Shown here in pieces: positions 8,436-16,447 of a stretch of 18,404 nucleotides of DNA. The first letter of the stretch is position 1; each line of letters begins with the position of its first letter. This DNA is from Phytophthora quininea (lineage: Eukaryota > Oomycota > Peronosporomycetes > Peronosporales > Peronosporaceae), in assembly GCA_011947345.1 (NCBI GenBank), contig JAAVTG010000622.1, positions 1 to 18,404 of the forward strand, read 5' to 3'. The position numbers were made by a program, and so were the translations under genes. The notes under the pieces are model-generated. The model was not told the DNA's origin. It saw only the letters and a list, made by a program, of their open reading frames with translations, and ran no database searches.

Positions 8436-9060
8436 ATGCTTATGTGTTTTGGTTATCATGGTTTACACGGCCGAAGCAGCAAACAACCGCTTACTTTGCT
8501 GACGAAATCGAGCAATTTATTGATTCTTATTTTTCTGTCTATTTCAACCAAAATCTAGCCGTTTTAACGCTGTAGATTCTAGAAAATGGTTCCTAAGAAT
8601 GCTGTATTATTTGGGGAAAGGCACGCTTAATTGTGGTATGTGATTGGGCTAGATAAAAACATGTCGAAGTAGGTACTTCTTATTGTCGTAGATGTTGCAT
8701 AAGACTGCACTTTTGACAATGATATTGTGAATCAATTTATATAAATGACTGCATATTACCTGCTGCTCTTCTAGTTCTTGCTCCAACGTGCGGAATTCAT
8801 CGTCAATTCTGCACATGTCTCATGCGAGCCAGGTATTCTGCGGGCTTAACTTTAGCTAAGCCCGCCAGCCCTTTGCGGTAGCCTCTTCCCCACTTATAAG
8901 GTTATCAGCATGAATCATATTCTGTAATAGCTCCGAACGTTGGGTGGTATGGCGGCGTGTTGTACGGTCGACGAAGACATTTGGTGGCGATAGTCTTTAC
9001 GGCGGAGATGACCATTGGTTTAGTTAGTCGCGCGAGAACGAGAAGGATACTGTTGCATAC
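8436..9060. other. Gene-poor AT-rich stretch with a small minus-strand ORF
   Basis: No plus-strand gene is visible. On the minus strand a 55-codon frame runs from an ATG at 8816 to a TAG at 8649. Its first 18 codons (about CRIDDEFRTLEQELEEQQ) look like an acidic coiled coil and are followed by CAG-GTAAT, a plausible splice donor. This could be an exon remnant, but nothing identifies it. AAATCTAGCCG occurs at 8551-8561. Confidence 0.2.
8840..8865. repeat. Perfect 9-bp hairpin
   Basis: GCGGGCTTA at 8840-8848 pairs perfectly with TAAGCCCGC at 8857-8865 across an 8-nt loop. It is GC-rich within an AT-rich stretch. It may be the end or core of a small foldback element; no target duplication was found. 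Confidence 0.6.
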
Positions 9061-9105
9061 GAGATTTGCTAAAAGCCAGTATAGAAACGAGTAAATCTTC
9101 AGAGA

Positions 9106-9399
9106 ATGAGGAAAAACTTACCATCTGTGTTGAAGTGGCCTTCAAGCCGACTGTGCCGCGATTTCGTAGTTGCAATCTCATTTTTCATGAACTTACGGTA
9201 TCCAGCACTATGCATGGATGTATTGCATACCCCGTACGCTCAGGTTAATACAGAGGTAGTTTTCAAACAAATTTTCTGTAAAATTCCCATGGTAATCCTT
9301 GAGGTCATCGTGCTTCTATGTTTTGAGGAATTCCAGCTTCGACTGGACCCTTCAACAAACGAAGCATACGTCATCTGGCTTATAGCAACAATACTGTAA
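9106..9399 (+). CDS. Weak hypothetical ORF, 97 aa
   Basis: A 97-codon frame with a hydrophobic segment around residues 54-75 (VVFKQIFCKIPMVILEVIVL). The frame is open to a TAG at 9082-9084. I do not recognise it. The composition looks more protein-like than its neighbours, but a shadow frame (9066-9248) overlaps and there is no supporting signal. Confidence 0.2.
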   Translation: MRKNLPSVLKWPSSRLCRDFVVAISFFMNLRYPALCMDVLHTPYAQVNTEVVFKQIFCKIPMVILEVIVLLCFEEFQLRLDPSTNEAYVIWLIATIL

Positions 9400-9700
9400 A
9401 AAATAGTAAAAGTTTCATAAAATGTGGTAAAAATAAAGGTACGTACTAATCTCCTTTTCAGCTTTTGTTGTTAGAACATAAGGTACACAAAAACACCTCG
9501 CTTTGTTTCAAGGATCCTCCACGCGAAATTCACGTTGAAATCTAGCAACGATATCTTCCACATCATCAATTACTTTCATGATCTGTCTGGCTACGAATTC
9601 ACTCGTTTGATCATCTACTCGAAACATTTGTTACACGTTTGACGTCATTTCGTAAAATTGATCAGCGTTTCCTTGTTGCGGCTCGACGAAGCACCACCAA
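9400..9700. other. AT-rich stretch with minus-strand coding-like fragment
   Basis: On the minus strand, about 9680 down to 9507, the text reads like a degraded protein. An in-frame TAA lies at 9631-9633, then an ATG at 9627 opens 32 codons (MFRVDDQTSEFVARQIMK and on) ending at 9529. A one-base shift continues an acidic frame to 9507. It may be downstream debris of the recombinase gene at 9747-10770 or a separate decayed gene. No family is recognised. Confidence 0.2.
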
Positions 9701-9723
9701 AGACTTCCCAAAATGGGAAGTCT
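9701..9723. repeat. Perfect 10-bp hairpin
   Basis: AGACTTCCCA at 9701-9710 and TGGGAAGTCT at 9714-9723 are perfect inverted repeats around a 3-nt loop. The hairpin lies 24 bp beyond the 3' end of the minus-strand recombinase pseudogene, so it could mark the element's end or be a 3' RNA structure. Confidence 0.65.
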
Positions 9724-9746
9724 CAATTATCTCCTCAATTTCTTTA

Positions 9747-10770
9747 TTACACGCTTGACCAAGAAGTAACACACCACCCTTCTAACTCCAACCGATATGC
9801 TCGAGTGTAGTCATTGCCATCATTTTCAATATGTACAAAATAATATAGAGCTTTGTGTTCTGTATGATAGTCTTCAGCAGGTCCCTTGTGATGTTTGCCG
9901 CCGCAACCCCTTGCTCTTAATAAGGTTGCTCTTGTCGTCCAAAAGGACAAACGGTAGATTTTCAATTGACTGTCGGACTTTCGAAGCTGTTTATACAGCT
10001 CCACATGAGGCAGGATATACGCAACGTTCATCCACGATGTGTCTCCAAATACTAGTGACGTAGATAGATCTGTCAACGTTGCGTGGTTTCGAAACAGAGC
10101 AGTAACTAACAATGGATGTGATGGTGGAAGTGTAGCACGAAGGTACACTGAGTGCTTTACCAGTGATGCAACGCGTAGCTTCAGGATATCACGCGGGCCG
10201 CTAAATCTTGCAATGCGGGGTACATTTTACCGACGCAAGCACAGACCATCTGGTCCTCGTAATCCTTGAAATGTGGCGGTAACACAGCAAACGCATGCCG
10301 ATTCAACTGCAGTCCAGCAACAAAACGTCCTAGAAACTGATCACCTTCCGTTTCATATCTAATGTAGCGATCCTGCACCCCACTCAGAGATCATCCGACC
10401 CGAAGGCATATGCTGGCGATGGAAGGCCCACCTGCGGATCCACTGCAGGCAAATGTAACGACTCCCTTTCTGATTTTCTGATTGAATGAGTTCCTAGAGG
10501 AGAATACTATTGGTAGTATATAAAGGTACAAGTATCCAACCATCAACTAGTCAAAGATGAAGTCCAGGGCGAGGTGTGATGCTTGTGATCGAAATATATT
10601 CGCGAAGAATGTTGCCAAATCGAGATTTCTGTTCTGATCCTGGGAAGAGAGGACCTGGTGGTTGCGTAGCATGCCAAGTGCACTACCAAAGCTATGATCC
10701 AACACGATTCGGGGCGGAGCGGGTTGGCGTACATGTGACGCAGCTGGATCCCGCGCGGCAAACTCTCACG
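9747..10770 (-). pseudogene. Tyrosine-recombinase transposase remnant (Crypton/DIRS-like, oomycete type)
   Basis: Minus-strand fragments in order match the catalytic part of a tyrosine recombinase as found in oomycete mobile elements. RHMYANPLRPE (about 10742-10710) is followed, one frame over, by LFPGSEQKSRFGNIL, then the HxxR box as HSIRK (HSIR at 10488-10477), then a GW-like box and VQDRYIRYE with the candidate nucleophile Tyr at 10366-10364. After it comes the family tail (GDQFLGR, LPPHF, LRATLPPSHPLLVTALFRN). Damage is clear. An 8-bp tandem duplication (TTTCTGAT at 10467-10474 and 10475-10482) shifts the frame just after HSIRK. TGA at 10393-10391 replaces what looks like the box Trp. Further frameshifts lie near 10660, 10180 and 9960. 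A further open minus-strand stretch to about 10980 may be the N-terminal side. The assignment to Crypton rather than DIRS/Ngaro is inference. Confidence 0.7.
10467..10482 (-). repeat. 8-bp tandem duplication in recombinase pseudogene
   Basis: TTTCTGAT is present twice in direct succession. Removing one copy would restore the frame from HSIRK into GVVTFACSGS on the minus strand, so the duplication is probably the frameshifting lesion. Confidence 0.8.
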
Positions 10771-10979
10771 TGCACGCTTTGTCGGTTAGCTGTAAGTGAA
10801 ACCGAAGTGTAGAACATATTGTAGAGAAGTCAGTGGTGTCCTTGTAGCGTGCACGTTGTTCGAAACTCAGGCGCAAGATTGGATGGGGCTTGACGTACTG
10901 CTGAGCATCCATTCGGACCTTGCGACGTATGGAGGCAGTTTTTCACTCGGGCGGAGATACTGCGAAGGAATTCATTAAT

Positions 10980-11338
10980 GGTGCAAAATGATAGGCTAAT
11001 TTATAAATTTAGCTGCTAATTTATAGTATAAGCTGCGATAAAGCCCGGTGTTCCATTAATATCACGGATAAAATAGGTAGTTTGCCATGTCCGACTCGCC
11101 AAAATCTTAAACAATAAGTGCGTGTCCGTCTGTCCGTCAGGTCACAAAATCTAGGCTTTTGATTGGCTAACATATTAAATTCGCAGTTCGAAGAACTGTC
11201 GTTTAGGGTCGTGCAGATTTCGGATGTCATCGAACAACTTTCGGACAACACTCCCAATACCTCTCAGCGGATGTCATGTGACAACCTTCGTGCAACCATT
11301 CTAGACGAAACGTCAAGAACGGTAAAAGACCAAGGGCA
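10980..11338. other. AT-rich intergenic stretch, no gene seen
   Basis: GCTAATTTATA is repeated at 10995-11005 and 11015-11025, 20 bp apart. No coding signal is convincing. The sequence runs into the HSP104/ClpB pseudogene without a recognisable start codon. Confidence 0.4.
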
Positions 11339-13299
11339 ACCGATTATTTGAGCGCGGCCCAGAACATCGCGGAAGAGCACAACCACGCCCAGGTGACGTT
11401 GCTGCACATGGGATACGCGCTGCTCAACATTAACGGCACAGATAAGAGGGAGATACACGACAATGGGTTAGACTTCCTACAGTTTTCCAGCGCCAGACTC
11501 CATCGGTGTGGACTCAGCCATCATGCGCAAGGACATCAAGGATAAGCACTTGGCCGCCGACCACCTGGTCAGGGCGCTGAAGTTCAGCAGCTGAACACCA
11601 ACGCCTAAGTGGCAGGGCTGCTCAAGAGCAACGAGATGGACGAGAACCAAGTCATGGAGGCGGTGTACTACATTCGAGGCGGTCGAGCCGTCACGGACTT
11701 ACAAGTACGGCTTGGGCCTGGTCGCTCTTGCCGAGGCAGGCAAGATCGGCCGAATAATTCGGCGCAGCGAACCAAGAGCAACCCTGTGCTGATGATGAGC
11801 CTAGTGTTGGTAAGACTACCATCGTGGAGGGCCTGGCCCTTCGTATCGTGGTCAGCGATGTTCCCGAGTCGCTGGATTGCAAGCTGAGATCGCCGAAGCC
11901 GAGTTTGAGGAGCGATTGAACACTGTGCCGAAGGAAGTGAAGTAACGCGAACGCAAGATCATCTTGTGCATCGATGAGATGCGTCTGGTTTTTGCGCTGG
12001 ACAGACTTCGGTAGCGATGGACATTACCAACCTGCTGAAGTCCTGCTTGCGCGTGGTGAACTGCGATGCATCGGTGAAACGACGCTGGGCGAATATCGGG
12101 AGCATGTGGAGAAGGACAAGGCATTCGAGTGTCGTTTCCAGCAAATGCTTGTGAAGGAGCCATCAGCGACGGACACAGTGACCATTCCACGAGGGCTGAA
12201 GGAGCGTTGCTAGTCGCACCACAGCTTGCAGGCCCAGGATTCGGCTATCGTCGCTGCTACCAATCTCGCTGTTCGGTAAATCAAGAAGCGCTTCATGTCC
12301 GACAAGGCAATCGACAGCATCGATGAAGCGTGCGCTAATGTCTATGCCCAGCTAGTGGTCGATGAATTGAAGCGTCGCCAACTGCAACTTCAGGTTGAGG
12401 CCACTGCGCTGGCAAAGGAGAAGGACACGATGAGCCAAGCAGCGTTTGAAAAAGATTGAACAACATTCAAGAGGAGTTAAAGCCGCTGATCCTTCGCCAT
12501 CAAGTGTAGAACGAAATGCGAGATCTTCGCTTACAGCTCAAGGTGGAGCAGGCCAACCGCAGCCAAGACTTGCACCCTCGCCGATCTGCCGTTCTACGCC
12601 ATCTCAGACGCCAAGCGCCGGGTTGCAGGAGCTGATCAAGCCAAGAAGCGTCAAGATGAGCACAAGATGGTCGAAGAAGTGGTGCGGGAAGAACAAATCT
12701 GCAGGGTGGTGGCTCGGTGGACGGGCATTCCTGTGCGCCGAATGGCGTCTAGTGCGAGATTAAAAAGACTCACTCGAAGGTGCTGAACATTTTGCTGCAG
12801 CCGCTAGGCGGCAGCCGTCTGACAGACTCTCGTGACTTGGCCGAAACGGTGGTCATCATGACGTCCAACATTGGCGCTCAGCCCTTGCCGTTCAAGAATG
12901 GATTGTCACCACGTGTGAGCAAGAAGACGAAGACCGAAAACGACTGTGCGCATGAGGATATCGAGATCCAGTGAAAATTATAAGCAACGCGTGGTGGTTC
13001 TGCTGCAGCTGCTCAATCGCCTAAGGGATCACGAGTCTCATGATGTTAAGCCCTCTCTATCGAACGCCGTTGACCGTGCGGGGTGTTTGAGCTGCTCGGC
13101 CACGTCAACCTGACCCTGCTGCTGCAGTTCTAGCCGTCCGAAGGAGTCGCAGAACTCGGTGAACGTGATCACCAGCGCGTTGTACGTGGTTCTGGTCGAA
13201 GCCTACGAGCTCCAGTACGGCGTGCATCCTATCAAGCGCTACATCGCCGTTGTGACCGACCTGAGCAAGCTCATCAACTCGGAAGCGAGAACCACGTAG
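11339..13299 (+). pseudogene. clpB/HSP104-like: HSP104/ClpB-type disaggregase pseudogene
   Basis: Plus-strand pieces in several frames follow the order of an AAA+ Hsp100 disaggregase, which in living copies threads aggregated proteins using ATP. Clp-N repeats come first (SAAQNIAEEHNHAQVTLLHM at 11351-11410, then DSIGVDSAIMRKDI and LAADHLVRAL from 11490). Then come the linker YKYGLGLVALAEAGKI, Walker A of the first domain as DEPSVGKT (11794-11817; the family has GEPGVGKT), Walker B IILCIDE (to 11978), [25 protein letters not shown] (normally FERRF, the arginine fingers) and DKAIDSIDEACA. The diagnostic VARWTGIPV is at 12709-12735. The text then jumps to [10 protein letters not shown] (12771) and MTSNIGAQ (12858-12881), so the Walker A and B boxes of the second AAA+ domain are deleted. 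The C-terminal AYELQYGVHPIKRY is at 13201-13242. Stops include 11592, 11943, 12211 and 12277, and at least six frameshifts are needed. There is no start codon. Non-functional. Confidence 0.92.
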
Positions 13300-13450
13300 A
13301 CCGATGGTAATTTGTCATTCAGTGTTATGGACATTGATATGATTCGCACGTACCTCCGATATTGAGATGATTCGAATAGTGAAGCCTGATCAAACAGACT
13401 CACGACGAAACAGTGTTGTACTCATTTATTTTCCTTAGTAGACTTTTTCC
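13300..13450. other. Short intergenic stretch, nothing recognised
   Basis: Sequence between the disaggregase pseudogene and the left inverted repeat. I see no coding or structural signal. Confidence 0.4.
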
Positions 13451-13472
13451 AGGGTCACCGAGCGCTCTGGTC
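13451..13472 (+). repeat. Left terminal inverted repeat
   Basis: A 22-nt arm starting AGGGTCACCGAGCG that is the reverse complement of 15622-15643 except for one base. It is followed by GGGTC-type repeats. Confidence 0.65.
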
Positions 13473-13518
13473 TTGTTTTCGGGTCTTGTCGGGACCCGAG
13501 ATTTGAAGCAAGACCAGA
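13466..13518. repeat. Nested foldback at the left element end
   Basis: TCTGGTCTTG at 13466-13475 pairs with CAAGACCAGA at 13509-13518. Inside it CGGGTC at 13480-13485 pairs with GACCCG at 13493-13498. Such subterminal GGGTC/GACCC structure is common at ends of cut-and-paste elements. Confidence 0.6.
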
Positions 13519-13746
13519 CCGAAACAGGACCCGAAATAATATTATTACGGTAACTTATATGTAAAAAAATGAAATTATTTTTGAAATGCGAAGTTGAAGT
13601 TATGCTATGCAAATTGGATTTGGTGTCGTGCTGATCCCAAGAGCGAATAGATCACGAAGATCTAGCAGATCTGTGGCGGGTTCGACGCGCTTCAACAACA
13701 GGGGATGGGGTACGCACGTCTGTTGACTACGGCGGCGTTCACGACC

Positions 13747-14661
13747 TTATTGGTTATGTCTGGCGTTTCTTGCAGTCGAATTGGCTGGGGTTCGTCGTTG
13801 GGCACGCTGACGCGGCACTGGTAGCACATTGACAGATGCTGGGAGCTGGATCTCGTATCTTGTAGGAGCAGTGGCTCGCTGGTTTGAAAAGTCGGATAGA
13901 AGCTGAACATATCGTCTGGAAATCATGTCGATGATACCAACGAAAACAGGTAAATTCGGATGCGGAGAGGTAATCGCGGCATTCATCTCGCGGTTGAAGC
14001 GCTCGAACGGGTTGTTGGTTCTGAAAACAATCTCTCTGTCGATTCCATGTACATTCCGCAGCTCCATAGGAAACCGTTGCATCCAAGTCCGCTGGAAGTA
14101 GTTCCAGAAAACATTCCACTTGGACGTAGCATATTTAACGCCTCTGCTGGCGCATTCCTGAACCAGTTTTCTCTTAACGTAATCGATTCCATGTGGGCCC
14201 ACGTGATCCGGTGGGATAACCGTCAGCAAATCGAGCATCCCAGCTTCCATTGCAATCGAATTGGCGGGTGCAGCGACACCAAGCTTGACTAACTGTCTAC
14301 GGATAGCTTGCTTGAAGAGAAAAAAAAAAACCACCCAACCATTCAAGAGTCCGGGAACTGCGTTGTCTCCTTCTTCGTGATCATCGCCCGATTCATCGTC
14401 ATTATCTCCATCATCTTCGTCGCCCCCAACGTCAGCACCTGGATTGTTCGGAGTGTCTTGAACCTGCTGTACTTCACGGTCATCGAGCCTGTCCCTCGCC
14501 ACGATCTTCTTCTTCATCACCCTTCGCGTTGCTCGCATACTCGTTGGACGCATCTGAGAGCCATTCCTCCTCGATTTGGGCAGCTTGACGCCCACGGGAG
14601 CGGTGCATCTTGAGCAGTCTTGAGTATTGAGCAGGGGAAGCTTGTTAGATGTAACAAGCAA
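13747..14661 (-). pseudogene. MULE transposase, C-terminal fragment
   Basis: A 304-codon open frame whose second half matches the C-terminal region of oomycete Mutator-like (MULE) transposases. FKQAIRR is at residues 116-122, WNVFWNYFQRTW at 182-193, RTNNPFERFNREMN at 214-227, then a helical tail (ISRRYVQLLSDF). The first ~110 residues are unlike this family, with a basic stretch near 42-53 and a strongly acidic run at 79-99. The DDE catalytic core that should precede FKQAIRR is absent. The join falls at VVFFFLFK, encoded by an 11-A run on the plus strand (14320-14330), where the family has something like a Cys/His-Phe-Lys context. The frame is therefore probably a truncated transposase fused by slippage to another frame. 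No active enzyme is expected. The exact superfamily is judged from motifs only. Confidence 0.7.
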
Positions 14662-15116
14662 AGTGAGGTAAGGATGCTGCCTTGAAGACGCAATTCATCT
14701 TTAGAAAGGGCTCACAATCGCAGACATAGGTTTATTTTGGACGTGCAATCGTAGTTAACGTGCAATCTCATCTTCATTATTAGCCTGTGCTTGTAAAACG
14801 ATCTTATCGCACTGGGATCAGATCTAAAGATGTGTTGTCCATTAGTGCCGAGCGCAAAAGTTGCAGAGATTCATATAAAACTAGCCGAGATTTGCCCAAA
14901 ACAAGAAGATTTTAGCCGAACGATGCGCTACCAACACGAATAGTGAACTATAATGTTAAACAGAGTGAAAATCTTCATTTCCGAGCAAAGACATGTACAA
15001 ATCTAGCCGAGGAATTATTTGTTTACTTTCCGATATAGCTAAGTTTATCCATTTGAAATAATGTTAGACAAAGTCAACCACATTAACTCGCAAAGCGCAA
15101 ATTTTATTAAGATTTG
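14662..15116. other. AT-rich interior of the element, no gene seen
   Basis: The stretch between the MULE fragment and the RING ORF has many stops in all frames. The motif CTAGCCGAG or TTAGCCGAA appears at about 14881, 14911 and 15003; ACAAATCTAGCCG at 14997-15009 is also found at 8028-8040. Confidence 0.4.
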
Positions 15117-15509
15117 CTAACTCGTCACCACGAAGGGGCTCCTGCAGAAAGGGCACGGTGGTGGACCTTCACGTGGGCCGTAATCTTCGAGCATCCCTTG
15201 GCGGCACGATTTCGCCCACGCGAGGAAGCACCAACGGTGCAGAGCGTGCGGGCAGTTCTCCGAGCGAACCGATCGCGCCGTGAAGTTCGTGCAAATGTCG
15301 CACTTCTTGAGCTTGGCGGAGTACTTGACCCTTTTTCGCTCGCGGTCAGCCTTCCTGACCTTGTCCTTGGCGCGCTTTAGTCGTTTCGCCCGCGACTTTG
15401 GGTTGCGGGTTTCCTTGCAGATTCTGCGCTCTTGGTGGACCTTCAGGTTCTGCTAGGACTTGAGCTCGGTCCCGCAGCGGGTGCAGGCGATGCTGGAGGG
15501 CGATGGCAT
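15117..15509 (-). pseudogene. Zinc finger plus RING-H2 protein, one in-frame TAG
   Basis: On the minus strand an ATG at 15509 opens a frame of 130 codons ending in TAG at 15119-15117. It is interrupted only by TAG at codon 19 (15455-15453). The N-terminal finger is C9-x2-C12-x12-H25-x5-C31, with the TAG inside it. A very basic, charged middle follows (residues 32-69, many Lys and Arg). The C-terminus is a textbook RING-H2: C70-x2-C73-x12-C86-x-H88-x2-H91-x2-C94-x24-C119-x2-C122, ending about eight residues later. RING-H2 domains usually bind an E2 enzyme and act as ubiquitin ligases, or make protein contacts. It lies inside the inverted-repeat element, 456 bp upstream (in minus-strand sense) of the MULE fragment, so it may be an accessory element gene. 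All eight zinc ligands of the RING are intact and the frame has no indel, so the TAG may be recent. Starting downstream of the TAG would still give a full RING. Confidence 0.75.
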
Positions 15510-15621
15510 TTTTACGAGTGCCAATTGAACAGAACTTAATTGCTCGATAATATATTTTTTCAGATGAAATTCTTATCCTACATGCGCCTGTAGATTCTTA
15601 TGGTCTTGAGACCCGATCCGG

Positions 15622-15643
15622 GACCAGACCGCTCGGTGACCCT
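15622..15643 (-). repeat. Right terminal inverted repeat
   Basis: Read on the minus strand it starts AGGGTCACCGAGCGG and matches 13451-13472 at 21 of 22 positions; the two then diverge, though both continue with GGGTC motifs. Confidence 0.65.
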
Positions 15644-16447
15644 TGAAATAATCTTCCTTTTCCTTCGAGCTGCGGACCCCGGGTCCCCTAATTACGTCAG
15701 CATGTATAACATAGATGTCACAGATTCTGTTCTGATTTTTAGAAGTATCTAGAATGCTGAAATATACATATTATAATAAATATCACTGCACTATTTTATG
15801 CTTTTGGTTCTCACCTGCAGGACGAGCGTTGCCGTCTCTAGCGTCTATATCCAGCAGTGAACACCACCATACTGGCTGCTCACCCTGCGTAGCCTTTTCA
15901 CTTAAGTTCAAGCAAGCCGCGACTGGATTTTTGTTGTTGTAACTGCATTGAAAATATATATATTGAAAGGGAAGTGGGGTCTGGCTGGGTCAGTTTGCGT
16001 CGCAGCGAGAACGCTTGTAATTAAAAGATACATCATTAAAATATGCATATATCTACGTGGTGGTTAACGTAGCACGTCATGTCTAGCAAGTAATCGGCTT
16101 TGTCGTGGACTATCGCAGCAAATTATAAAATAAATACAAGACACGTTTGTATTGTCCTGTATACACCAGCAGAACAAATAAATGCAGACATTTTGTGGAT
16201 ATTTTGTTATGAACATCCAGGTGCCCGACGTCGTTTGCCTCAATACACCGAATAAACTGTTTCCGCCAGGGGTCGAAAAAATCGATTGGTCCATGCGGCG
16301 GTCAAACTTGCTCGCGGAATTGCAGACTGCACATGTAGATGCAATTCAAATACCCAACTACGCCAGCACGAAAACTGCAATTTCAAACTGCACCATCGAA
16401 ACAACTGCAATGTCAAATTGTATTAAAACACACAATACCCACCCGCA
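15644..16447. other. AT-rich intergenic stretch with one possible coding fragment
   Basis: No clear gene. On the minus strand 16286-16110 is an open frame of 58 codons beginning IDFFDPWRKQFIRCIEANDV, without its own start, that looks protein-like but is unrecognised. Two frames on the plus strand (15754-15942, 16182-16481) overlap or neighbour it and have no support. Imperfect direct repeats (AACTGCAATTTCAAACTG at 16373-16390 and AACTGCAATGTCAAATTG at 16403-16420, 16 of 18 identical) lie just outside the hAT pseudogene's 3' end and could be subterminal repeats of that element. Confidence 0.3.

Larger units (their letters stand above)
13451..15643. mobile_element. Candidate 2.2-kb DNA transposon bounded by 22-bp inverted repeats
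   Basis: AGGGTCACCGAGCG followed by CTCTGGTC at 13451-13472 is matched in inverted orientation at 15622-15643, with 21 of 22 bases identical. The interval holds a MULE transposase C-terminus (13747-14661) and a RING-H2 ORF (15117-15509), both on the minus strand. The ends are rich in GGGTC and GACCC motifs, and the left end folds further (13466-13518). I could find no 8-9 bp target-site duplication in the flanks, so the repeats may belong to an older or different (for example hAT-like) element. That makes the boundary a hypothesis. Confidence 0.55.

Noticed and set aside
11852..12190. Minus-strand ORFs over the ClpB region
   Set aside because: They are antisense to clear Hsp100 motifs on the plus strand.
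15114..15380. Plus-strand ORF of 88 codons
   Set aside because: It is the antisense shadow of the minus-strand RING-H2 frame, whose eight ordered zinc ligands decide the strand.
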